Assembly: GCF_003228315.1 (NCBI RefSeq)
Contig: NZ_CP029693.1
Location: 1,488,001 to 1,552,000 of the forward strand
DNA: 64,000 nt
Reading direction: 5' to 3'
DNA from: Pseudomonas putida
Lineage (GTDB): Bacteria > Pseudomonadota > Gammaproteobacteria > Pseudomonadales > Pseudomonadaceae
The translations under genes were made by a program, and so were the position numbers. The notes beneath the pieces are model-generated. The model did not search any database, was not told the origin of the DNA, and saw nothing but the letters and a program-made list of their open reading frames with translations. Shown in pieces: positions 27,115 through 34,653 of the stretch. Position 1 is the stretch's first letter; each line of letters begins with the position of its first letter.

Positions 27115-27178
27115 CCTGATTTCCAAATACGCAAAGCGTCCTGATTAGCGTCGGCATTTTTAACAAGTGGATAAGCGT

Positions 27179-27418
27179 CTATACCGCTTCCATGGATTCC
27201 CGTCGTGCAAGACACGCCTGGAACAGCTCCTGATTAAGCCGCTGGCATTCGTCCCGAGCCACTTCCCGGTTCTGATAGGTCGTCTTCAAACGACATTTCT
27301 CTTCGTTGTCATAGATGTTGAAACCTATTGGCGCCGTCTCGCAATAGAAGCGCGCACCGTCACGCACTGAACCCGTTTCCGTCGGTATTGCAGGGACTAC
27401 AACGAATCTCGAAATCAT
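27179..27418 (-). CDS. Small conserved-looking hypothetical protein
   Basis: 79 residues with GAGAGG eight bases before ATG. I do not recognise a family. The protein has a basic and charged C-terminal half with two cysteines (DECQRLNQELFQACLARRES), likely helical, and no signal peptide or membrane segment. It sits alone between the diguanylate cyclase and a LysR gene. Good ribosome-binding site and absence of an overlapping gene are the main reasons to accept it. Confidence 0.5.
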   Translation of the reverse strand: MISRFVVVPAIPTETGSVRDGARFYCETAPIGFNIYDNEEKCRLKTTYQNREVARDECQRLNQELFQACLARRESMEAV

Positions 27419-27567
27419 CTTCAGGCCCTCTCCCAGTACCCAATCACTATTAGCGGCTATACGCCATCATCACAAGTTTTCCCGCGCTTTTCCGATGACC
27501 AGCACGGGGCCTTGGGAACGGTTCGCAACGCTCGCCGAAAAAGCGCCCCCGAAAGCATAAAAAGTCC

Positions 27568-28446
27568 CTACGCCAACTGCATCAACGCCTCCTCCACCGC
27601 CTCCACCACACGGTTACCCTTGGCCCCCGGCAGCTTCCAGGCGGCAATGACCATCCCCAGCGCAATGGATTGATCAATGGGGGCAACCAGTTCACCACTG
27701 TCCAGATACCGTTGTATGAGGCTGCGACGGCCAATCAATACCCCGGCAGACAACAAGGCTTGCTGCACCGCGATGGAATACAGCGAAAACCCCGGCCCGC
27801 GGGCGACGAACTTCTGGCCGGGCATGCAGGAGCGCGTCCATATCTCCCAGTCATTCCATCCCACATCGGCGATACAGCGCACATCGGCAAGATCCTGCGG
27901 ATGGCTGATCCGCGCGGCCAGCGAAGGCACGCAAACCGGCAGCAACTCTTCGACAGCCAGCATGCGTTGCCCGCGTGCGAGTTGCTCGGTGTAGAACAGG
28001 CACAGGTCGAACGGGCTGCGCTTGAGGTTGGGGGGCTCGTCGACGGCGGTGACCGAGATTTCAATCGGCGCCAGCATTTCGGTGAGACGTGGCAGGCGTG
28101 GCCCGATCCACAATTGCGCCAACGCCGGAGAAGTGACGATGTGCACCCGCTGCGGTGCGGACAGTCGCCGAAGGGTTCGCGCGGCTTCTTCCACGGCATC
28201 GAAGGCTTCGATGAACTGCTCCTTGATGCTCTCCCCCAGCACCGTGAGCCTTACGCCCTTTGCGTGGCGCTCGAACAGCGCGGCGCCGTACTCCTCTTCC
28301 AGGGCCTTGACCTGGGCGGCGATGGCACCCGGCGTCACCTTCAGTTCATGGGCCGCCCGGGCGAATCCGCCAAGACGGGCCGATGCCTCGAATGCGCGCA
28401 GGGCATTGAGTTGCAGTGTGTGCCTGATGGGTGAGTCGAGAAACAT
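27568..28446 (-). CDS. LysR family transcriptional regulator (GcvA-like)
   Basis: 292 residues. The helix-turn-helix is LNALRAFEASARLGGFARAA followed by LKVTPGAIAAQVKALEEEYG. The effector domain follows. It is divergent from azlC across a 162-base region and probably regulates the branched-chain amino acid exporter genes. Similar GcvA-type regulators often flank transporters in Pseudomonas. Confidence 0.88.
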   Translation of the reverse strand: MFLDSPIRHTLQLNALRAFEASARLGGFARAAHELKVTPGAIAAQVKALEEEYGAALFERHAKGVRLTVLGESIKEQFIEAFDAVEEAARTLRRLSAPQRVHIVTSPALAQLWIGPRLPRLTEMLAPIEISVTAVDEPPNLKRSPFDLCLFYTEQLARGQRMLAVEELLPVCVPSLAARISHPQDLADVRCIADVGWNDWEIWTRSCMPGQKFVARGPGFSLYSIAVQQALLSAGVLIGRRSLIQRYLDSGELVAPIDQSIALGMVIAAWKLPGAKGNRVVEAVEEALMQLA

Positions 28447-28476
28447 GTCGCGAGCCTCATTTTTTCTAGGCCTAAT

Positions 28477-28487
28477 ATTTCAGAAAT
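28477..28487. promoter_or_regulatory. Candidate LysR operator before azlC
   Basis: ATTTC-A-GAAAT is a perfect 11-base palindrome next to CTAGGCCTAAT, in the gap between the divergent LysR and azlC genes. Proposed as a regulator site from position and symmetry only. Confidence 0.4.
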
Positions 28488-28608
28488 CTGTCGTTGTTAC
28501 CAATTGTCACGAGCATTATGTTGATCAGGCGCCATCCGGCCCAGGCCTGGAATGAGCCTGGGCTGAGCCGCTACGCGCAACGATCGAAACACGTCTTAAG
28601 GAACTCCA

Positions 28609-29346
28609 ATGAATTATCGAAGTGGGACACAGGCGTTCATGCACGGTGCTCACACCGCCTCCCCGCTCACCACCGGGGTCATTCCCTTCGGCTTGATTGC
28701 CGGTGTCACCGCTGTCGGGATGGGCATGTCACCCACCACCGCCATGGGCATGACCCTGATTTTCTATTCGGGATCGGCGCAAATCGCCGTATTGCAGATG
28801 CTGCAAACGGGCGCCCTGCCCGTGACCATCGTGCTCACCGCACTGGTGATCAATCTTCGCTTCTTGATGTACAGCGCATCGCTGGCGCCGCACCTGCACC
28901 ACCTGCCCCGGCGCAAAACGTGGCTGCTGTCCTATTTGCTCGCCGACCAGGTATTTGCGCTGTTCAGCCTGAGAACCGCCTCTGGCGGGCTCGGACGCTT
29001 CGCTTTTCCCTACTACATGGGCGCCGCCGTCACGATGTGGGTGGCCTGGAATCTGGCGGTGCTGGCAGGGGTATTCCTCGGTGCACGCATTCCCGAGTCC
29101 TGGTCATTGAGCTTCACGATTCCACTGTCCTTCCTGGCGCTGCTGATCCCCGGCATCCGCAATGTCGCCACCCTGAGTGCCGCCGTGGTGGGAGGTGCGC
29201 TGGCGGTATTGGCCGTCGACCTGCCCTACAACCTGGGCATGCTGACGGCTTCCCTGGGTGGCGTGATCACGGGCCTGTTGGTCGAGCACCTGCGCAAGGA
29301 AATGCCTGCGGTACAGGGCAACGAAGCAGAACAGGAGGCATCATGA
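28609..29346 (+). CDS. azlC: AzlC family branched-chain amino acid exporter, large subunit
   Basis: 245 residues, with AAGGAAC before the start. AzlC markers are PFGLIAGVTAVGMGMS, LIFYSGSAQIAVLQML and LVINLRFLMYSASLAP. It is a membrane protein with about six to seven helices that works with AzlD in export of branched-chain or related amino acids. The stop overlaps the azlD start (ATGA). Confidence 0.9.
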   Translation: MNYRSGTQAFMHGAHTASPLTTGVIPFGLIAGVTAVGMGMSPTTAMGMTLIFYSGSAQIAVLQMLQTGALPVTIVLTALVINLRFLMYSASLAPHLHHLPRRKTWLLSYLLADQVFALFSLRTASGGLGRFAFPYYMGAAVTMWVAWNLAVLAGVFLGARIPESWSLSFTIPLSFLALLIPGIRNVATLSAAVVGGALAVLAVDLPYNLGMLTASLGGVITGLLVEHLRKEMPAVQGNEAEQEAS

Positions 29347-29669
29347 GCGAGCTATCGCAGTGGGGTCTGTTCCTGTTGATCGGCGCAGGCACCTTCGCCA
29401 TTCGCCTGTCCTTTATCCAGTTCTACGGCAGTTTGCGGATTCCGCCATTGCTGCGCCGTGCCTTGCTCTACGTACCGGCGAGCGTGTTGGCTGCGCTGGT
29501 ATTACCAGCCGTGGTCTACCCGGATCGCCATGGGACGTTCGACTGGAGCAACCCACAAATTCCCGCCGCGCTTCTCGCCGCCCTGGTCGCCTGGCGGACC
29601 CGCAGCACATTGCTCACGCTGGGGGTCGGAATGGGGACACTGTGGGCACTCAATTACTGGTTCAGCTAG
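29343..29669 (+). CDS. azlD: AzlD family branched-chain amino acid exporter, small subunit
   Basis: 108 residues with four hydrophobic helices and the typical GTFAIRLSFIQF and LLRRALLYVPASVLAALVLP stretches. ATG lies within the azlC stop overlap, so translation is coupled. Its TAG stop lies in the CTAG palindrome shared with the convergent TSUP gene. Confidence 0.9.
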   Translation: MSELSQWGLFLLIGAGTFAIRLSFIQFYGSLRIPPLLRRALLYVPASVLAALVLPAVVYPDRHGTFDWSNPQIPAALLAALVAWRTRSTLLTLGVGMGTLWALNYWFS

Positions 29670-30412
29670 ACATTGAGGTTGCGCATCACCAACTGAATCC
29701 CGGTGACGAGCAGTCCGAACCAGGCGATCCGGTAGAACCATGTCTGGTTCACTCGCCCCTGCAGCCAGATCCCCAGCCAGACACCGGGAATCACGATCGG
29801 AGCCAGCGCCAGGCTGGCGCCGAGGTTGGTCAGTGAAAACTGGCCGAGCAGCGCATAGGGCACCAGCTTGATCGCATTGGTCAGCAGGAAGAACACATTG
29901 GTGGTCGCGATGTAGCGCACCTTGTCCATTTGCTGAGGCAGTAGATACATCATCAACGGTGGCCCGCCGGCGTGGGCGACAAAGCTGGTGAAGCCTGCCA
30001 GAGCGCTATAGAAGGTGCCCTTGCCAACCTTGGGTTGCGCCGGGGCCAGGGTGTGTCGGGCGGCCCAGACGTTCAGGCAGAAAAACACGATCGCAATGGC
30101 GCCCATCAAGAGCGCGATCAGGCGCTCGCTCAGGGCGCCAAACGTCAGCGCTCCAATCAACACCCCCACCAGGGCGCCTGGCAGCATGATCTTCAGATTG
30201 CCCTTGTCCCACTTCCCGCGAAAGCGGCGCAGGCCGGTGATATCGGCGATGCACAAAATCGGCAGCATGATCGCCGCGGCCTGGGTCGGCGGCATGTTCA
30301 GCGCCAGCAACGGCACGGCAATACCCCCCAGCGCACCGCCGAAACCGCCCTTCGAAATCCCCGTCAACAAAACCGCCGGTATCCCCAGCAAAAACAACTC
30401 GACCAGCGACAT
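29666..30412 (-). CDS. TSUP family transporter (TauE/SafE-like)
   Basis: 248 residues from the ATG at 30412, which has GGAG six bases upstream. Two further in-frame ATG codons upstream are less well placed. About eight helices with the TSUP motifs LTGISKGGFGGALGGIAVPL and the half-repeat SFVAHAGGPPLMMYL. The family exports sulfite, sulfonates or other small anions. Substrate unknown. It converges on azlD with a shared CTAG as both stop codons. Confidence 0.88.
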   Translation of the reverse strand: MSLVELFLLGIPAVLLTGISKGGFGGALGGIAVPLLALNMPPTQAAAIMLPILCIADITGLRRFRGKWDKGNLKIMLPGALVGVLIGALTFGALSERLIALLMGAIAIVFFCLNVWAARHTLAPAQPKVGKGTFYSALAGFTSFVAHAGGPPLMMYLLPQQMDKVRYIATTNVFFLLTNAIKLVPYALLGQFSLTNLGASLALAPIVIPGVWLGIWLQGRVNQTWFYRIAWFGLLVTGIQLVMRNLNV

Positions 30413-30489
30413 GCCCTGCTCCATCCCACCCATATGGAAGCGCTCACATTACGGTCTGGTGTGGGGTTTAGGAAGGCCTGGACCTGCCT

Positions 30490-33174
30490 CTAACCTTCCC
30501 AGGGCGCCACATCCTCGACATCGATGGCGTACCTGGCAATCGCTTCGACACAGACACTTGCTTCAAGCGTCCCCTCACGAACCAGCGCCGTCAGCGCACT
30601 CAACACAATCTGATAACGATCCACTTCAAAGAACGTGCGCAGCCTGTCACGCGTATCGCTGCGCCCAAAACCGTCGGTGCCAAGCACCGTGCAGCGACCT
30701 TCCAGGTAACTGGCGATCAGTTGCGGCAAGGCACGCACGTAATCGGAGCAGGCAATGATCGGTGCCGAATCATCCAGCGACTCCTGAAGATGGCTGCGCC
30801 GCGCCGTCTGTAGCGGATGAAGGCGGTTCGAGCGCTCGACCTCCCGGGCCTCACGTGCCAGTTCGCTGAAGCTGGTGACGCTCCACACCTGGCTGGTGAC
30901 GTTCCAGTCGCTGGCCAACAACTGCGAAGCCGCGATGACTTCGCGCAGGATGGTGCCCGATCCCAACAAGTGGACACTGCCGCGAGCATCGGCGGGTTCA
31001 TGCCCGGCGAAGCGGTACATACCCTTGATGATCGCCTCTCCGACGCCCTCGGGCAGATTCGGCTGCGGGTAGTTTTCGTTCATCAGGGTGACGTAGTAGA
31101 ACTCGTCCACCTGACGCTCCAGCATCTGGCGCATGCCGTGGTCGAGAATCACCGCAAACTCGCAGGCGAAGGCCGGGTCGTAGGCGCGGCAGTTGGGGAC
31201 CATCGAGGCCATCAGGTGGCTGCTGCCGTCCTGGTGCTGCAAGCCTTCGCCGCCCAGGGTCGTGCGCCCGGCGGTGGCGCCCAGCAGGAAACCTCGGGCG
31301 CGCTGATCCGCTGCCGCCCAGATCAGATCACCAATGCGCTGGAAACCGAACATCGAGTAGTAAATGTAGAACGGCAGCATGGGCAGGCCGTGCACCGAAT
31401 AACTGGTGGCAGCGGCCACCCAGGAACTGATCGCCCCCGCCTCGCTGATGCCCTCTTCCAGAATCTGCCCGTTCAGGGCTTCGCGATAACTGAGAATCGA
31501 GCCGATGTCTTCCGGCTCGTAACGCTGGCCGACGCTGGAATAGATGCCGATCTGCTTGAACAGGCTGGCCATGCCAAAGGTACGCGCTTCGTCGGCGACG
31601 ATAGGCACGATGCGCGGCCCCAACGACCTGTCCCGCAGCAACCCGCCCAGCATGCGCACGAAGGCCATGGTCGTGGACATTTCCTTGCCTTCGGCTGTCA
31701 CCGCGAACCCGGCGTAGCTGTCGATCACAGGGACCGGCAACGACGGGCAGACCGAGGATCGCGCCGGCATATAACCGCCCAATGCCCGGCGGCGTTCATG
31801 CAGGTAGCGCATTTCATGGCTGTTTTCGTCGGGCTTGTAGAAGCTCAGCGACTGCGCCTGCTCATCGCTCAACGGCAAGTTGAAACGGTTGCGGAACGCG
31901 AGCAACGCCTCCTTGTCGAGTTTCTTCTGCTGGTGCACGGTCATCCGGCCCTGCCCCGCTTCACCCATGCCGAACCCTTTCTTGGTCTGCGCCAGAATCA
32001 CCGTGGGCTTGCGGCCTTCAAGCCGGGCGGCGTGATAGGCAGCAAAGATTTTCACCAGATCATGACCACCGCGCTTGAGGTGATCGATCTGCTCGTCGCT
32101 CAGGTCCTCGGCCAGGCGCGCCAGTGCCTCGTTCTGGCCGAAGAAATACTCGCGATTGAAGCGACCGTCCTTGGCGGCGAACGTCTGGAACTGACCATCG
32201 ACCGTGGCGGACAACGCCTTGACCAGCGCGCCATCGCTGTCGCGCGCGAACAGATTGTCCCAATCGGAGCCCCAGACCAGCTTGATCACGCTCCAGCCGG
32301 CGCCGCCGAACAGCGCTTCGAGTTCGTCGATGATGCGCCCATTGCCCCGCACCGGCCCGTCCAGCCGTTGCAGGTTGCAGTTGACCACCCAGACCAGATT
32401 GTCGAGCCCTTCGCGCGCCGCCAGTGTCAGCGCCGACATGCTTTCCGGTTCGTCCATTTCCCCATCGCCGAACACGCCCCAGACGGTACGGCCAGTGGTG
32501 TCCAGCAGGCCTCGATGGTGCAGATAACGCATGAAGCGCGCCTGGTAGATCGAGCTGATAGGACCGATGCCCATGGACCCGGTGGGAAACTGCCAGAAGT
32601 GCGGCATCAGCCAGGGGTGCGGATAACTCGACAGGCCCCGCGCGCCATTGGCGCGGGCGCCGATTTCCTGCCGATAGTGTTGCAGATCCCGCTCATCCAG
32701 CCGGCCTTCGAGGAAGGCTCGGGCGTAGACTCCCGGCGCCGAGTGCGGCTGATAAAACACCAGGTCTCCACCGCTGCTCTCGGTTCGCGCCTTGAAGAAA
32801 TGGTTGAAACCGACTTCGAACAGATCGGCGGCGCTGGCATAACTGGCGATGTGTCCGCCCAGTTCGCCGTAAGCCTGATTGGCCCGGGCAACCATCGCCA
32901 GGGCGTTCCAGCGCATGATCGACGCCAAGCGCTCTTCGATGGCCAGGTCCCCCGGGAAGGCGGGTTGGTGGTCGACGCCGATGCTGTTGACGTAAGGGGT
33001 GCCGTGCCCGGGCCGCCAACCGATGTCCGCTTCGCTGGCCGTCTTCACCAGCATGTCGAGGATCTTTCGAGCCTGCGCCGCGCCGCCATGCTCGATGACC
33101 GACAGCAGCGCCTCGCGCCATTCGGTAATTTCCTCGAGGTCTTCGGTCTGGGCGTGAATATCGGACGGATTCAT
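30490..33174 (-). CDS. aceE: Pyruvate dehydrogenase E1 component, homodimeric type (AceE-like, orphan)
   Basis: 894 residues from the ATG at 33174, which has AGGAG six bases upstream. The thiamine diphosphate motif is GDGEMDEPES ending in VVNCNLQ. The E1 fold continues with EGKEMSTTMAFVRML and QDGSSHLMAS, and the length matches AceE. It would decarboxylate pyruvate or a similar 2-oxo acid. No aceF or lpd lies nearby, so it probably borrows E2 and E3 from elsewhere or acts on another 2-oxo acid such as 2-oxobutyrate. It may be a second copy rather than the main aceE. Confidence 0.88.
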   Translation of the reverse strand: MNPSDIHAQTEDLEEITEWREALLSVIEHGGAAQARKILDMLVKTASEADIGWRPGHGTPYVNSIGVDHQPAFPGDLAIEERLASIMRWNALAMVARANQAYGELGGHIASYASAADLFEVGFNHFFKARTESSGGDLVFYQPHSAPGVYARAFLEGRLDERDLQHYRQEIGARANGARGLSSYPHPWLMPHFWQFPTGSMGIGPISSIYQARFMRYLHHRGLLDTTGRTVWGVFGDGEMDEPESMSALTLAAREGLDNLVWVVNCNLQRLDGPVRGNGRIIDELEALFGGAGWSVIKLVWGSDWDNLFARDSDGALVKALSATVDGQFQTFAAKDGRFNREYFFGQNEALARLAEDLSDEQIDHLKRGGHDLVKIFAAYHAARLEGRKPTVILAQTKKGFGMGEAGQGRMTVHQQKKLDKEALLAFRNRFNLPLSDEQAQSLSFYKPDENSHEMRYLHERRRALGGYMPARSSVCPSLPVPVIDSYAGFAVTAEGKEMSTTMAFVRMLGGLLRDRSLGPRIVPIVADEARTFGMASLFKQIGIYSSVGQRYEPEDIGSILSYREALNGQILEEGISEAGAISSWVAAATSYSVHGLPMLPFYIYYSMFGFQRIGDLIWAAADQRARGFLLGATAGRTTLGGEGLQHQDGSSHLMASMVPNCRAYDPAFACEFAVILDHGMRQMLERQVDEFYYVTLMNENYPQPNLPEGVGEAIIKGMYRFAGHEPADARGSVHLLGSGTILREVIAASQLLASDWNVTSQVWSVTSFSELAREAREVERSNRLHPLQTARRSHLQESLDDSAPIIACSDYVRALPQLIASYLEGRCTVLGTDGFGRSDTRDRLRTFFEVDRYQIVLSALTALVREGTLEASVCVEAIARYAIDVEDVAPWEG

Positions 33175-33270
33175 GGGCGACTCCTGCAAGTGTCGGGCGA
33201 CGCTTCAAGGTGGCATCCCATCAATGTGATCGCTCTTCAGGACTTTCGCCAGCAGGTGAACTCCCCGCCA

Positions 33271-33705
33271 TCACGCATTGGCATTGCCCGAGCGGATAAA
33301 CGAATAGCGATCGATGTCCGTGCGCAACTGCCATCCCTGCCCCTGCCAATAACGGGCGGCAGCGACGTTGGTCTTGAACACATCGAGATGGCATTTGAGG
33401 ATGCCCTGCTGCTCAAGTGCGGCAAGGCAACGCTCGACCAGCGCCTGGGCGATGCCCTGTCGCCGCTGCGCCGGCAGAACCAGCAGGTGCTGCAGATAAC
33501 CCCGCCGACCGTCGTGCCCGCACATCACGCAGCCGCACAGTGCGCCGTCGATCTGCGCAACGAAACTCATGTCGGGATTGCGTTGCAGATAACGCGCGGT
33601 GGCCTCGCGGGAATCGGCGTCGCGCAGGGAAATGCCTGCCGTGCTTTGCATCAGGGCGATGACCGCCTCGTAATCGTCCAGGGTCATGATTCGCAGAGTG
33701 AACAT
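33271..33705 (-). CDS. GNAT family N-acetyltransferase
   Basis: 144 residues from the ATG at 33705. The longer in-frame extension upstream is translated REP sequence and is rejected. Motif A of the fold is LQHLLVLPAQRRQGIAQALVERCL (acetyl-CoA binding Q/RxxGxA), with a final Y-W motif AARYWQGQGW. Substrate unknown. It shares the strand with aceE but precedes it by 96 bases. Confidence 0.88.
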   Translation of the reverse strand: MFTLRIMTLDDYEAVIALMQSTAGISLRDADSREATARYLQRNPDMSFVAQIDGALCGCVMCGHDGRRGYLQHLLVLPAQRRQGIAQALVERCLAALEQQGILKCHLDVFKTNVAAARYWQGQGWQLRTDIDRYSFIRSGNANA

Positions 33706-33792
33706 CGGAGGGTGCCTGTGCAGTGACGGAGGGCGCAGGCTAGCAAATGCCGCCGGTTGCTTGTGTGAACTTGTCGAGGCAAAGCCTTGCCC

Positions 33793-33895
33793 CTGTAGGA
33801 GCGAGCCTGCTCGCGATGAACCCAAATACACCGCGTTCATCCATGCACAGCGCGTCATCGTTGACGTCCATCGCGAGCAGGCTCGCTCCTACAGG
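33793..33895. repeat. REP doublet (GCGAGC class)
   Basis: CTGTAGGAGCGAGCCTGCTC followed by GCGATG, and its inverted copy, flank about 50 bases. Typical head-to-head doublet. Confidence 0.9.
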
Positions 33896-33910
33896 TAAAA
33901 ACAGCAGGCA

Positions 33911-33935
33911 TTAGAAAGCCCGCACTAGGCGGGCT
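33911..33935 (-). terminator. Intrinsic terminator (minus strand)
   Basis: On the minus strand, AGCCCGC-CTAGT-GCGGGCT is a 7-bp GC-rich stem followed by TTCT. It ends the candidate RNA described here, and the nearest protein gene upstream on that strand stops more than 300 bases away. Confidence 0.6.
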
Positions 33936-34150
33936 CTATAGTGGGTTTAGTAGGTGGCCAGTGCTGGTCTCTGGCTTACGAGGTTTCTCAGGAGTCCCAC
34001 AGGTACAGCAATGCGCTGTCCTGCTTCACACGGCATAAGGGCTGGATCTCAGCGCGGAGATCTTTCTAACCGTGTACCCTTCGGAGCGCGCCCCACGCGT
34101 CCCCGCTATCCGCTTGCGCATCAGTCTGCGTTTTCACCTACAAGTTCAAG
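33911..34150 (-). ncRNA. Candidate structured non-coding transcript
   Basis: Read on the minus strand, a possible promoter (TTTACA, 15 bases, TAGTCT near 34150-34175) is followed by about 200 bases with many small dyads, among them GATCTCCGCGCTGAGATC, CAGCGCATTGCTG and CCAGAGACCAGCACTGG. The run ends in AGCCCGC-CTAGT-GCGGGCT plus TTCT. All three reading frames hold stops at short intervals. I do not recognise the RNA. Promoter spacing is short, so confidence is limited. Confidence 0.35.
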
Positions 34151-34247
34151 ACTAGCAAAAGCCACAAAATGTAAAAGTGCCTTTTTAGACCGATTTCGTC
34201 CTTGGGCAGGCGCAGAAAAATCCAAACATGCTATCGCCGTTCCCCGC

Positions 34248-34484
34248 CTACAAAGTCCGCTGGCTATTACCAATCCCCTTGGCAATATCAATCCCCCAAT
34301 CCATCGCCGCTTCCATGTCCAGCATGTGCGGCCTGGGATCGTGGTTTTCGTCGATGGCCGTGCCATCGGGCCGATAGACCCCGATAAACATTCCCAGCGA
34401 ACCATCTTTCAGGATCTCGGCCCTGACCTTGATGCTGCATCCATTGGACAGCGTTTCCTTGTGTTCGATATGGCGCTCAGTCAT
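34248..34484 (-). CDS. Small conserved-looking hypothetical protein
   Basis: 78 residues, acidic, no signal peptide or membrane helix. The composition is protein-like (IKVRAEILKDGSLGMFIGVY, then RPDGTAIDENHDPRPHM), suggesting a beta-rich fold followed by a helix (EAAMDWGIDIAKGI). GGAG lies about seven bases before ATG. I do not recognise a family. Divergent from the lactate permease gene. Confidence 0.65.
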   Translation of the reverse strand: MTERHIEHKETLSNGCSIKVRAEILKDGSLGMFIGVYRPDGTAIDENHDPRPHMLDMEAAMDWGIDIAKGIGNSQRTL

Positions 34485-34653
34485 CGCAAAACTCCTCCCA
34501 TGGCTGGACGGCGACCTTTGTAAGAAGGCTAGCTCAGCTCCCGGATTTCAAAGGACTGGTCGTCGAATCTGACAGCGGCGCAATGCCACCTATACTGGAA
34601 ACCACCGTCCCCCCAGGGGTCTGCACGTCCAACAATAAGAAGCAGAGGTGAAC

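Larger units (their letters stand above)
33706..34247. other. Gene-poor gap with REP doublet and possible structured RNA
   Basis: 542 bases without a gene I would defend. Bases 33793-33895 are a REP doublet. From about 34150 down to 33911 on the minus strand there is a dense series of short palindromes ending in a terminator hairpin, described separately. On the plus strand a long frame exists but lacks protein-like character. Confidence 0.5.

Noticed and set aside
30817..33726. A 969-codon open frame on the plus strand opposite the aceE-like gene
   Set aside because: It mirrors the codon structure of the real gene, lacks recognisable domains and runs across REP-free but unrelated gene ends; long antisense frames are common in GC-rich DNA.
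33703..33858. N-terminal extension of the GNAT protein
   Set aside because: The extra 51 codons translate REP sequence and the gap; the acetyltransferase fold starts at MFTLRIM.
33954..34523. A 189-codon plus-strand frame in the gene-poor gap
   Set aside because: Its second half is antisense to the small minus-strand protein, and the first half has no domain, no ribosome site and a biased composition.
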